Source of the DNA: an uncultured Candidatus Melainabacteria bacterium
GTDB lineage: Bacteria; Cyanobacteriota; Vampirovibrionia; Gastranaerophilales; Gastranaerophilaceae
Length of the DNA: 64,000 nucleotides
Direction of reading: 5' to 3'
Assembly: GCA_934718275.1 (NCBI GenBank)
Contig: CAKUZD010000005.1
Span: 124,001-188,000 of the forward strand
Shown here: positions 52,405 through 60,106 of the stretch, one piece after another
Position numbering within the stretch: the stretch's first letter is position 1
Layout of the letters: every line of letters begins with the position of its first letter
The notes under the pieces: generated by a model
What the model was told of the DNA's origin: nothing
Database searches by the model: none
The model's input: the letters and a program-made list of their open reading frames with translations, nothing else
Made by a program: the position numbers and the translations under genes

Positions 52405-52962
52405 TTATTTGACAAAATTGGGAACTCTGTTTTTAGCTGCTTGCATTTGCATATATTGAGTTCTTAATTTCTCTTTTTCATTGTCGTTTGCATTTTGAGC
52501 TTTTTCGTTCATTTGAGTATAAATTTCTTTTTCTGCAGAATTCCCTTTTATATATACATCCATATCTTTCCCCTTTCTGAATGCATTGACATTACCTTCG
52601 TAGTTTATTTTAGGGGCTTTAAATAAAGTATACAAAAATGCAAAGCCGGCAATAAATGTTGCCGTCAGCCCTGCCCAAGCTCCAAGTGTTAGTAAAAATT
52701 TCTTGTTTTTAGTGGCTTCTTTGTGTTGGTTTTTAACTATTTTTTCAGCTTTTTCACCTATTTTGTCTCCGACAAAATCAAAGTCATCGACAAGTTCAAA
52801 CAGCAATTTGGTCCCAACACCTAAACCGGCAATAAAAGTTGCTTTAGTTAGTTTTGCTTTTTCTCCGGTTTTTGAAATTGGGTTGTAGTCTTGTTGTTGT
52901 TTGGCGTTTGACTTATTTGCCGTAAAAGAATGAGTATATGTGCTGACGGAACTAATTTGCAT
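52405..52962 (-). CDS. orphan membrane protein, N-terminal signature family (pair A)
   Basis: The product is 185 residues. The N-terminus MQISSVSTYTHSFTANKSN has the M-x-[IV]-S... F-T-A signature. Two hydrophobic stretches follow, TKATFIAGLGVGTKLLFEL and LLTLGAWAGLTATFIAGFAFLYTLF (residues 38-56 and 88-114). A charged tail contains NAFRKGKDMDVYIKG. The next gene upstream, overlapping by one base as TAATG, has the same plan and the related stretch NAFTREKEMDVFSRD, so the two arose by tandem duplication and are translated together. Function unknown. Confidence 0.65.
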   Translation of the reverse strand: MQISSVSTYTHSFTANKSNAKQQQDYNPISKTGEKAKLTKATFIAGLGVGTKLLFELVDDFDFVGDKIGEKAEKIVKNQHKEATKNKKFLLTLGAWAGLTATFIAGFAFLYTLFKAPKINYEGNVNAFRKGKDMDVYIKGNSAEKEIYTQMNEKAQNANDNEKEKLRTQYMQMQAAKNRVPNFVK

Positions 52963-53429
52963 TATGCACCTTTTATAATCATTCCATTTGCGTTATTTGC
53001 CATTTGTACAGATGTGTAGTGGTTAATTTTTTGGTCTAAATCAACATCTTGGTCTTTAACTTCTTTGTCAACTTCTTCCATAATATTCGATTTTAGTTCT
53101 CTATCGCGACTGAATACATCCATTTCTTTTTCTCTGGTGAATGCATTGACTTTTGTATTATATAATTTTGAAGGAAGTGTTAGTGCCATTGTAATTAAGC
53201 CGGCAGCTACTCCAATTGCACCGAGTTTAGTTGCTCTGCTTTTAGAACCTTTGCCTATAAGACAAGAACCAAGTGCTGCGGCTGTTCCGCCAACTAATGT
53301 GCTTGTCCCTACAGATGTCCATATAGCCAGATTTTTTTCTGTTCCTCTGTTAATTGGGTTTTCGTAGCCGTTTTTATTTGCTGTGAACTGAGGTTTTGGG
53401 CAACAATTGTTGATTGCTGAAATATGCAT
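52962..53429 (-). CDS. orphan membrane protein, N-terminal signature family (pair B)
   Basis: The product is 155 residues. The start MHISAINNCCPKPQFTANKNG carries the family signature, followed by NPINRGTEKN as in its neighbour (NPISKTGEKA). Two hydrophobic segments (GTSTLVGGTAAALGSCLIG and LGAIGVAAGLITMALTLPS) and NAFTREKEMDVFSRDRE follow. AAGGAG precedes the ATG. It is the first gene of the pair. No enzyme motif is visible; the two membrane spans suggest a small complex in the inner membrane. Confidence 0.65.
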   Translation of the reverse strand: MHISAINNCCPKPQFTANKNGYENPINRGTEKNLAIWTSVGTSTLVGGTAAALGSCLIGKGSKSRATKLGAIGVAAGLITMALTLPSKLYNTKVNAFTREKEMDVFSRDRELKSNIMEEVDKEVKDQDVDLDQKINHYTSVQMANNANGMIIKGA

Positions 53430-53530
53430 ATTTTTTTACTCCTTATTATTAAACTTACTACTCATATAATATATGAACAAAATTTCTTTTGCTACTATGT
53501 TAATATTTGGAAGTTAATTGTAACAATTGT

Positions 53531-53558
53531 TTGAAGTTTTGCATGTTTATGTTATCAT
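53531..53558 (+). promoter_or_regulatory. promoter of efp
   Basis: TTGAAG at 53531-53536 and TATCAT at 53553-53558 with a 16-bp spacer, about 43 bp before the ATG at 53601. The match is moderate. Confidence 0.45.
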
Positions 53559-53600
53559 CAACACATAAAGACAGATTATTATTTTAATAAGGGGAAAAAT

Positions 53601-54158
53601 ATGATTTCAGTAAACGATTTAAAAACAGGCTTAACACTTCAGTTAGACAACGGTTTGTGGTCTGTTGTTGAATTTTTACACGTAAAACCCGGTAAGGGTG
53701 CTGCGTTTGTTCGTTCAAAACTTAAAAACGTTGAAACAGGGCAAGTTGTTGAAAAAACATTCCGTGCAGGTGAAAAAGTTGCAAAAGCTATGCTTGACAG
53801 ACGTGAAATGCAATATCTTTACAAAGAAGGTAAAGAATATGTTATGATGGATAATGAAACTTATGAACAACTTCAACTTACAGAAGACCAAATTGGTGAT
53901 GGTATCAAGTATTTGAAGGAAAATATGGTTGTTCAGGTTTTAATGCACGATGCAAGAATTATTGGTGTTGACTTACCGGCTCACGTTATTCTTGAGGTAA
54001 CTGATACTCCTCCTTCAGAAAAGGGTAATACTGCTCAAGGCGGTACAAAACCTGCAACTCTTGAAACAGGTGCTGTTGTAAACGTTCCATTCTTTATCTC
54101 AAATGGAGATAAAATTAGAGTTGATACTAGAACTAACGAATATCTTGATAGAGCTTAG
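53601..54158 (+). CDS. efp: elongation factor P
   Basis: The product is 185 residues, full length in three domains. The N-terminal KOW-like domain has VVEFLHVKPGKGAAFVRSKLKNV, in which Lys at the loop (PGKGAAF) is the usual modification site or its equivalent. Then come RREMQYLY and the OB-fold C-terminus ending FFISNGDKIRVDTRTNEYLDR. It relieves ribosome stalling at proline runs. AAGGGG lies before the ATG. The accB-accC genes follow on the same strand. Confidence 0.97.
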   Translation: MISVNDLKTGLTLQLDNGLWSVVEFLHVKPGKGAAFVRSKLKNVETGQVVEKTFRAGEKVAKAMLDRREMQYLYKEGKEYVMMDNETYEQLQLTEDQIGDGIKYLKENMVVQVLMHDARIIGVDLPAHVILEVTDTPPSEKGNTAQGGTKPATLETGAVVNVPFFISNGDKIRVDTRTNEYLDRA

Positions 54159-54165
54159 TTCTTGT

Positions 54166-54257
54166 GAAAAGTGAGGACTGAAAAAGGGAAAGCCGTTTTT
54201 AGTTCACAAGTTGAATGTTGGTTTGTGCGTAGTACCTGTTTGGACTTCTCACTTTTC
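54166..54257 (+). other. inverted repeat in the efp-accB gap
   Basis: GAAAAGTGAG at 54166-54175 is inverted as CTCACTTTTC at 54248-54257, bracketing a 72-bp segment with smaller self-complementary parts. It could fold in the mRNA ahead of accB and act as a processing or attenuator site. Similar CACTTTTCAC-type sequence recurs before accC (54780). Confidence 0.4.
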
Positions 54258-54287
54258 TCGTTTCACTTAAAATGAAAGGCAAAAATA

Positions 54288-54740
54288 ATGAAATTTGATA
54301 TAGATTATGTTGAAAAATTAGCAAAAGTTTTAGCGGATAATTCATTGACTGAAATTTCTCTTGAAGATGGAGAACAAGCTATTACTTTGAGAAAAGAAGT
54401 TATGGGTGTTGCTGCGGCTCCTGTTGCTGTTGCTGCTCCTCAAGCTCCTGTTAATGCTCCTGCTCCTGCTGCACCATCAGCTGCTGCTTCTGAAGTTGCT
54501 CATAAGGGGAAAGCATTGACTTCTCCTATGGTAGGAACTTTCTACTCAGCTCCGTCTCCGGATGCGGACGCTTTCGTTAAAGTCGGACAAACTATTAAAG
54601 AGGGCGATGTGGTTTGTATTGTAGAAGCTATGAAGCTTATGAACGAAATTGAATCTGATTTTTCAGGTAAAGTTACCGAAATATGTGTTGAAGACGGTCA
54701 ACCTGTTGAATTTGGTCAAGTTTTGATGTATATAGAATAA
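54288..54740 (+). CDS. accB: biotin carboxyl carrier protein of acetyl-CoA carboxylase
   Basis: The product is 150 residues. A folded N-terminal stretch is followed by an Ala/Pro-rich flexible linker (residues 45-75) and a biotinyl domain with the canonical EAMKLMNE, in which the lysine is biotinylated. The final strands are as expected (GQPVEFGQVLMYIE). It carries the carboxyl group between the biotin carboxylase and carboxyltransferase. It precedes accC directly. Confidence 0.96.
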   Translation: MKFDIDYVEKLAKVLADNSLTEISLEDGEQAITLRKEVMGVAAAPVAVAAPQAPVNAPAPAAPSAAASEVAHKGKALTSPMVGTFYSAPSPDADAFVKVGQTIKEGDVVCIVEAMKLMNEIESDFSGKVTEICVEDGQPVEFGQVLMYIE

Positions 54741-54812
54741 TTAAGTATTAATTTTAGTGAGAGGTGGATTTTTTATTAATTCACTTTTCACTTTTTATAG
54801 GGATAGAAAAAG

Positions 54813-56171
54813 ATGTTTAGAAAAGTATTGATTGCAAACCGTGGTGAGATTGCGGTAAGGATTATAAGAGCTTGCAGAGAGATTGGTATTCCAACTGTTG
54901 CGATTTATTCTCAAGCTGATGCAAACTCGCTTCATGTAAGGTTAGCTACCGAAGCTTATTGTATCGGACCTGCTCAAAGTGCAAAAAGTTATTTGAGTAT
55001 TCCTGCAATAATTTCAGCTGCAATTGTTTCCGGAGCTGATGCAATTCACCCCGGCTATGGTTTTATGTCTGAAAGAGCTGACTTTGCTGAAATTTGTGCA
55101 AAACATGGTATTAAATTTATAGGCCCTACTGCAGAAGCGATGAAGAAGATGGGTGATAAAGCTACTGCTCGTAAAACAATGATTGAAAATAATGTTCCTG
55201 TTACTCCGGGAACAGGTATTTTAAAAACTCCAGAAGAAGTTAAAACGTTTGCGCACAGAGTTGGTTATCCTATTATTCTAAAAGCGACTGCCGGTGGTGG
55301 TGGTAAAGGAATGAGAATTTGCAGATCAGATGAAGAAGTTGATGTAAATATGAGCCTTTGTCAGTCTGAAGCTCAGAATTTCTTTGGAAATCCTGATGTG
55401 TATGCGGAAAAATTCTTGGAAAATCCTCGTCATATTGAAGTACAGATTTTAGCTGACCAATATGGTAATGTTGTTCACTTAGGTGAAAGAGATTGTTCTA
55501 TCCAAAGACGTCACCAAAAGTTATTAGAAGAAGCTCCTTCGCCGGCGATAGATGAAGCTACTCGTAGAGAGATGGGTGCTGCAGCAGTTAGAGCTGCAAA
55601 AGCTATTAATTACGAAAGCGCAGGAACTTGTGAATTCTTGTTAGATCATGATGGAAAATGGTATTTCATGGAAATGAATACAAGAATTCAAGTTGAACAC
55701 TGTGTAACAGAAATGATTTCTAACGTAGACTTGGTTAGAGAACAGATTATGGTTGCTGCAGGTGAAAAACTTGATTTTACTCAAGATGATATTATTTTGA
55801 GAGGTCACGCTATTGAATGCAGGATTAATGCGGAAAATCCTGAAAAAGATTTTATGCCAAATCCGGGAACAATAACAGGATATGTTACTCCGGGGGGATT
55901 TGGTGTAAGAGTTGACTCTCATGCTTATCAAGATTATTCGATTCCTCCTTACTATGATTCAATGATTGGGAAATTGATTTGTTGGGGTAGAACTCGTAAC
56001 GAGGCTCGCCGCAGGATGTACAGAGCTTTGAAAGAGTATGTTATTACGGGTGTTGAGACAACAATTCCGTTCCATCAGGCAATTATTGAAGATCCTGTGT
56101 TTATGAGCGGTAAATTTAATACCGGATTTATAGAGGATTTTTATAAAAGAACAGGTAGAGATAAAAAATAA
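54813..56171 (+). CDS. accC: biotin carboxylase
   Basis: The product is 452 residues. It begins MFRKVLIANRGEIAVRIIRAC, the family start, with ATP-grasp motifs ATAGGGGKGMRICRS near 161, HLGERDCSIQRRHQK near 228 and the FMEMNTRIQVEHCVTEM catalytic stretch near 286. It carboxylates biotin on AccB using ATP and bicarbonate, the first step of fatty-acid synthesis. The carboxyltransferase genes are not in this window. A terminator follows directly. Confidence 0.98.
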   Translation: MFRKVLIANRGEIAVRIIRACREIGIPTVAIYSQADANSLHVRLATEAYCIGPAQSAKSYLSIPAIISAAIVSGADAIHPGYGFMSERADFAEICAKHGIKFIGPTAEAMKKMGDKATARKTMIENNVPVTPGTGILKTPEEVKTFAHRVGYPIILKATAGGGGKGMRICRSDEEVDVNMSLCQSEAQNFFGNPDVYAEKFLENPRHIEVQILADQYGNVVHLGERDCSIQRRHQKLLEEAPSPAIDEATRREMGAAAVRAAKAINYESAGTCEFLLDHDGKWYFMEMNTRIQVEHCVTEMISNVDLVREQIMVAAGEKLDFTQDDIILRGHAIECRINAENPEKDFMPNPGTITGYVTPGGFGVRVDSHAYQDYSIPPYYDSMIGKLICWGRTRNEARRRMYRALKEYVITGVETTIPFHQAIIEDPVFMSGKFNTGFIEDFYKRTGRDKK

Positions 56172-56181
56172 CAAATAAAAT

Positions 56182-56208
56182 AAAAAGCCCGATTTAGTCG
56201 GGCTTTTT
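56182..56208 (+). terminator. terminator of accC
   Basis: AAAAAGCCCGA and TCGGGCTTTTT form an 11-bp stem with a 5-nt loop, with A/T runs on both sides. Confidence 0.95.
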
Positions 56209-56213
56209 AAATG

Positions 56214-56411
56214 TTAAAAATCAAAAAAGTCTTTTACGGGAATATTAAGTTTTTCTGCTATCCCAATTAATAGGCCTAAACTAACGCATCTTTTGGCTGT
56301 TTCTATTTTTGCAAGGTGTTCTCTGGATATTTCAAGCATTTCAGCCAATTGATTTTGGGAAAGTCCTTTTGCTTTTCTCTGTTTGAATATATTTCTGCCT
56401 AATTGTAAAAT
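56214..56411 (-). CDS. XRE-family HTH regulator, start uncertain
   Basis: The minus-strand frame reads LGRNIFKQRKAKGLSQNQLA...EISREHLAKIETAKRCVSLG and ends KDFFDF, a standard helix-turn-helix of the Cro/CI (XRE) family of about 65 residues. No ATG, GTG or TTG is in frame before the domain; ATT codons and an AAT lie where a start would be, so it may use a rare start or be decayed. It is divergent from the FTLAE prepilin gene at 56531 with the prepilin promoter between them, the third such HTH/prepilin pair in the window. It differs from the two 71-residue proteins. The stated start at 56411 assumes ATT. Confidence 0.55.
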   Translation of the reverse strand: MLQLGRNIFKQRKAKGLSQNQLAEMLEISREHLAKIETAKRCVSLGLLIGIAEKLNIPVKDFFDF

Positions 56412-56427
56412 TTTTGTAGTCTTATTG

Positions 56428-56455
56428 TTTACAAAATTATTTTATATGTTATAAT
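56428..56455 (+). promoter_or_regulatory. promoter of prepilin gene 56531
   Basis: TTTACA at 56428-56433 and a consensus TATAAT at 56450-56455, spacer 16 bp. The -35 lies within the start region of the divergent HTH gene. Confidence 0.7.
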
Positions 56456-56530
56456 ATAAAATGTATGTAGTCTAAAAGAGAACAATGGGAGCTTTTTATA
56501 AAAAGAAAAAATAATATATTAGGGGGTAAA

Positions 56531-57286
56531 ATTTGGAAACAACAAAATTCTAATGCTGCATTTACTCTAGCCGAAGTCCTTATTACTCTCGGGATTATAG
56601 GTGTTGTGGCAGCGTTAACATTACCTGCTCTAATTCATAATTATAGAAAATCAGTAGTTGAAAATAAATTAAAAGCAGAATTTTCATTAATTTCAAACGC
56701 AATAAGGATGGCAGAAAGTAAGAATGGTACTGCTGAAGATTGGAATACTTGTGATGAAGCTTTTTCTTTAGAATGTACAAATAATTTTTTTGATTCATAT
56801 TTAGGACCTGAGTTAAAAGTTGTAAAGCTTTGTAACAATGGTAATAATGAAGAATGTTGGTCTGAATCTGTTTCTATAAGTGGTAAAAAAGGTTATTTAA
56901 GGCCAAATAGTGATATGGCAATTTCTGCAATATTAGAAAACGGAAGCTCTATATATCTTTGGCTTGGTGGACAATTAACGAGTCCGCATGTGCAAATATG
57001 GTTTGATATTGATGGACCAACAAAAGGAAAAAGTATGTTAGGATACGATATTTTTGGGATGCAATTTTATTTCAAAGGTGATAGAGTTACAGAAAGTGGA
57101 ACTTATTTAAAGAGTGGACTTTATATGGCTGGGAATGAACATAAGCTGAGTGTTGATGAATTGAAAAATGAATCGCAATATGGATGTTCAAAAGATATCA
57201 CAAAGTCTACTGCCGGTCGCTATTGTGGAGCTTTAATTCAGTATTATGGTTGGAAAATACCTAAAGATTATCCGATAAGTTTTTAA
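56531..57286 (+). CDS. prepilin-like protein with unusual start
   Basis: The frame reads IWKQQNSNAA|FTLAEVLITLGIIGVVAALTLPALIHNYRK and runs to 57286 (251 residues). No ATG, GTG or TTG is in frame before the signal; the codon right after the AGGGGG site is ATT at 56531, so an AUU start is the best reading, as in infC. A TTG two bases on is out of frame and stops after six codons, which leaves a frameshift as the alternative. The domain has FDIDGPTKGKSMLGYDIFGMQF, in which the usual PN is GK and an extra residue is present, and six cysteines. It is divergent from an XRE gene. Confidence 0.6.
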   Translation: MWKQQNSNAAFTLAEVLITLGIIGVVAALTLPALIHNYRKSVVENKLKAEFSLISNAIRMAESKNGTAEDWNTCDEAFSLECTNNFFDSYLGPELKVVKLCNNGNNEECWSESVSISGKKGYLRPNSDMAISAILENGSSIYLWLGGQLTSPHVQIWFDIDGPTKGKSMLGYDIFGMQFYFKGDRVTESGTYLKSGLYMAGNEHKLSVDELKNESQYGCSKDITKSTAGRYCGALIQYYGWKIPKDYPISF

Positions 57287-57290
57287 CAAT

Positions 57291-57322
57291 AAAAAAGAAC
57301 CGTAAAAAACGGTTCTTTTTTG
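57291..57322. terminator. bidirectional intrinsic terminator
   Basis: AAAAAAGAACCGT and ACGGTTCTTTTTT form a 13-bp stem with a short loop. It ends the prepilin transcript and can serve the opposite gene. Confidence 0.93.
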
Positions 57323-57342
57323 TTTTACGTTTTTATAAATTG

Positions 57343-57567
57343 TTATTTCGCTTCTTCAGGTTTATTTTCAGCTTTTACAAACTTATCATTAGGATCAGCT
57401 TGAGGAGCTTCTTCTGTTTTTGGAGCTGAAGGTACGAATGTGTCTTGAACAGGTGTATTCGGGTTGGTTACAGGAGCCTCAATTTTTGCTTCTTGTTTAG
57501 TTCCTGCAACGTTTGAGATTGTTCCCGGTGCTTCTGTGTTTCCTAAAAAGTTAATTGCTTTAATCAT
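57343..57567 (-). CDS. small proline/alanine-rich protein
   Basis: I choose the ATG at 57567 (74 residues), preceded by GGAGG 10 nt away, over a TTG that overlaps the site. The product starts MIKAINFLGNTEAPG and then is low-complexity (Pro, Ala, Glu, Asn, Val, Lys), presumably disordered. It has no signal peptide. Nothing in it suggests a catalytic function. It stands alone between two terminators. Confidence 0.5.
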   Translation of the reverse strand: MIKAINFLGNTEAPGTISNVAGTKQEAKIEAPVTNPNTPVQDTFVPSAPKTEEAPQADPNDKFVKAENKPEEAK

Positions 57568-57655
57568 TTTATGTTTTTCCTCCAATATTCTATATTAATT
57601 GTAAAACCAATGAATTGTAATAATTGCTAAATTTTTTTTAAATATTACAAATATT

Positions 57656-57684
57656 AAGAGCGGATTTTTTTTAATCCGCTCTTT
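57656..57684 (-). terminator. terminator of the flavodiiron gene
   Basis: AAGAGCGGATT and AATCCGCTCTT form an 11-bp stem with a T6 loop, just after the stop of the flavodiiron gene on the minus strand. Confidence 0.75.
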
Positions 57685-57689
57685 TGTGT

Positions 57690-58877
57690 TTATTTTACAA
57701 GTCCTATTGATTTGTGTTTTTCGTAAATGCTTTCTGCCATTACATCCAATTTTTTAAAATCTTCTTCTTTAGGTTTTCCCTTGATTTGTAGTGGTTCTAT
57801 TATATCAAGTTTTAGTGGTGCTAAAATTTGAGCTATTAAGTCAAATAATTTTCCGCCCCATCCGTAAGAACCCAGAAGCGAAGCAAACTTTGCTTTTGGT
57901 CTTAAAACTGCTGCCAAATACGCAACATTTACTGCCATAGGGTGTGGCCCTGCAAGAACCATTGATGTGCCCATAACTATTGTAGCTGCATCTACTAGTG
58001 CCATGGCTAAATCACCCAAATCGTCATCAACAATATCAAATTTGAATGTTTGAATTCCTTTTGCTTCAAGTTTTTCACTCAAATAGTCAACCATTTCTTT
58101 TGTACTTTCATACATTGATACATAAGGAAGTGCAACAAGGTTTTTAGGAGCATCAGAAGTCCAATCTGTGTATAAATCCAAAATATAATTAGGGTTTTTG
58201 TGTACAGGTCCATGGCTTGGCAAAATCATATCAACGTTCATGTCTTTAATCATTTGAGTATATTTTTTGCACATCATTCTAAATGGCATCATAATTTCTG
58301 CGTAATAACGTTTTGCGCTTTTTTCAAGCTCAACTCCTTCCGGAGCAAAAACATCTGAGAATGTATAATGTGCACCTAAAAAATCACAAGTACAAAGAAC
58401 ATTATCCTCTTTGATATAAGTAAACATTGTATCCGGCCAATGTACTCCCGGAGCAAAAATAAATTTTAATGTTTTATCACCAAGAGAAACTTCTTCTCCA
58501 TCAGCAATTACCTTTATTTTTTCTTCCGGAACAAATAGCATGTTTTTAATATTTTCTGCAACTTTTGGATTTGTTAAAACAATAGCATTTGGGTATTTTT
58601 CTAACAATGCAGGGATAGAACCGGAGTGATCTTGTTCCCCGTGATTTGCAATAATGTAATCAACTTTACCGATTTGATTGTCAGAAAGTCTTTTCAAATA
58701 TTCTTTTGTTTTTGGTGGATACATAGTGTCAATAATTGCAGTTTTTTCAGAACCTTTAACAAGGTATGAATTATAGCTGGTACCGTGCTCAAGAGGAATA
58801 AGTTCATCAAAAATCCTTCTGTCGCAATCATTTAAGCCACAATAAAAAATGTTATTTTTAATTTCCTGAAATTTCAT
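57690..58877 (-). CDS. flavodiiron protein (FprA/ROO type)
   Basis: The product is 395 residues. The metallo-beta-lactamase-like half has the diiron ligands NHGEQDHSG near 79-87, FAPGVHWPDTMFTY near 142 and LPSHGPVH near 223, with a substrate-binding C-terminal flavodoxin half from about 250. It reduces O2 (and possibly NO) to water in anaerobes, taking electrons from rubredoxin. The rubredoxin gene lies 70 bp upstream on the same strand, with a Fur-type gene before it, forming an oxygen-defence group. Confidence 0.92.
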   Translation of the reverse strand: MKFQEIKNNIFYCGLNDCDRRIFDELIPLEHGTSYNSYLVKGSEKTAIIDTMYPPKTKEYLKRLSDNQIGKVDYIIANHGEQDHSGSIPALLEKYPNAIVLTNPKVAENIKNMLFVPEEKIKVIADGEEVSLGDKTLKFIFAPGVHWPDTMFTYIKEDNVLCTCDFLGAHYTFSDVFAPEGVELEKSAKRYYAEIMMPFRMMCKKYTQMIKDMNVDMILPSHGPVHKNPNYILDLYTDWTSDAPKNLVALPYVSMYESTKEMVDYLSEKLEAKGIQTFKFDIVDDDLGDLAMALVDAATIVMGTSMVLAGPHPMAVNVAYLAAVLRPKAKFASLLGSYGWGGKLFDLIAQILAPLKLDIIEPLQIKGKPKEEDFKKLDVMAESIYEKHKSIGLVK

Positions 58878-58947
58878 ATTTTTCTCCTTTTATATTTCAA
58901 GCACAAATATTTTATCACTTTAAAATTTATGTGCGTAATAAAATAAA

Positions 58948-59085
58948 TTATTGTTTTTCAAATAAATCTTTACCAACTCCGCAAAGTGGGCAAACATAAT
59001 CGTCAGGTAAATCTTCAAATTTTATTCCATCATTTTCTTCCGGATTGTAAACGTAACCGCAAACTGTACAAATATAATTTTCCAT
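58948..59085 (-). CDS. rubredoxin
   Basis: A 45-residue protein read on the minus strand, beginning MENYICTVCGYVYNPEENDG and ending VCPLCGVGKDLFEKQ. The two CxxCG pairs, 27 residues apart, bind one iron. It is too short for routine ORF cut-offs. It sits between the flavodiiron gene and a Fur-family gene, so it most likely donates electrons to the flavodiiron protein. It has AAGAAA-type weak ribosome signals. Confidence 0.95.
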   Translation of the reverse strand: MENYICTVCGYVYNPEENDGIKFEDLPDDYVCPLCGVGKDLFEKQ

Positions 59086-59130
59086 TTTTTCTTCCTTTCT
59101 TATGTAAGTTTCTGAGTTTGTAATTCAATA

Positions 59131-59511
59131 TTAATTTTCTTGCCTGCATTCTTTACACAGACCGTGCAAAGCAATATCATAGCCTTTTACTTCAAAACCG
59201 GTTTCTTTTTCAGTTCTTTGCACAACATCCGGAGCAACATCGACTGAAATATCAAAAACTCTTTTGCATTTGTCGCAAATAAAATGAAAATGTTCATGAG
59301 TATTATGGTCAAAGTGTGAAGGAGCTTCCAGACCGTCAATTTTTTTTATAATTCCGTTTTCAGCCAATTGATTAAGATTTCTGTATAATGTTGCGAGGCT
59401 AATATTTGGAGCTTTTTCCTGCAGAATTCCATACAAATATTCTACAGTCGGGTGAACTACGTTTTCTTTTAAAGTTTCTAAAATTATTTCTCTTTGTCTT
59501 GAGTAATTCAT
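59131..59511 (-). CDS. Fur-family metalloregulator (PerR-like)
   Basis: I use the ATG at 59511 (126 residues), with GGAG before it; upstream in-frame starts would add a leader rich in AT-type residues. The winged helix has TVEYLYGILQEKAPNISLATLYRNLNQLAENGII, then the metal region HFDHNTHEHFHFICDKCKRVFD and the C-terminal CKEC pair for structural zinc. The short size and the HxHFHF cluster fit Fur/PerR; the location beside rubredoxin and flavodiiron genes favours a peroxide or oxygen sensor. It may repress this group and itself. Confidence 0.85.
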   Translation of the reverse strand: MNYSRQREIILETLKENVVHPTVEYLYGILQEKAPNISLATLYRNLNQLAENGIIKKIDGLEAPSHFDHNTHEHFHFICDKCKRVFDISVDVAPDVVQRTEKETGFEVKGYDIALHGLCKECRQEN

Positions 59512-59539
59512 TATTTCTCCATAAAAGTGATAGCAATTA

Positions 59540-59570
59540 TTAGTTTTACTAAAAAATATATTTTTGTCAA
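59540..59570 (-). promoter_or_regulatory. promoter and dyad upstream of the Fur-like gene
   Basis: On the minus strand a consensus TTGACA (59565-59570) is followed 16 bp on by TAAAAC (59543-59548). A 13-bp dyad TTAGT-TTT-ACTAA at 59540-59552 covers that -10, so autoregulation by the Fur-like protein is plausible. It does not match the classic PerR box. Confidence 0.45.
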
Positions 59571-59675
59571 GTAACTCATATAAATTTTTATTAACCAATT
59601 ATTGTTACAAGTATTTAGTTTTACATTTCTTCATTCTTGGAGCAATTTAATACTTGGTTTTGTTTTATAGATAAT

Positions 59676-59948
59676 ATGAATAATAGTGTTAGTGTAAATC
59701 CGAATATGAAAAATCCACCTCTTAATGTTGGTGTAATTGTTCCGCCAAATGATCATTACAAACCGGTTTTGTATTCTCATGTTCAAGCATCAAGGGATTT
59801 TCAGGTTTTAAATCATGACATTTATGTTGGAATGAAAAATTCTGAAAGTATAGAAAAACGAAAAACTCCAACATCTGTGTTTGTAGCTTTGGGGCTTGGC
59901 GGACTTGCACTATGTTATCCGTTAGTTAAAAAATTTTTAAAACATTAA
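59676..59948 (+). CDS. small protein with C-terminal membrane segment
   Basis: I choose the ATG at 59676 (90 residues); it lacks a ribosome binding site but an in-frame TTG at 59637 gives a less likely hydrophobic leader. The protein has a polar N-terminus rich in Asn/Pro (MNNSVSVNPNMKNPPLNVGV) and one C-terminal hydrophobic segment near 70-84 (SVFVALGLGGLALCYPLV), ending KKFLKH. It would be a tail-anchored membrane protein. Family unknown. It lies between the Fur-like gene (divergent) and the M16 protease. Confidence 0.45.
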   Translation: MNNSVSVNPNMKNPPLNVGVIVPPNDHYKPVLYSHVQASRDFQVLNHDIYVGMKNSESIEKRKTPTSVFVALGLGGLALCYPLVKKFLKH

Positions 59949-60106
59949 TCTTTAAAATCAAAAAATTTTATAGAAGCTACGTTTAATGCGTTTGCAAATT
60001 ATCATTGGAGGGTGGCTCTATAAATAATTTATTCTCCTATTTTCTAATTTAAAAATTTATTGTATTATGTTTACATAGATAATAATAAATTTTTGAAGGG
60101 GATAAT

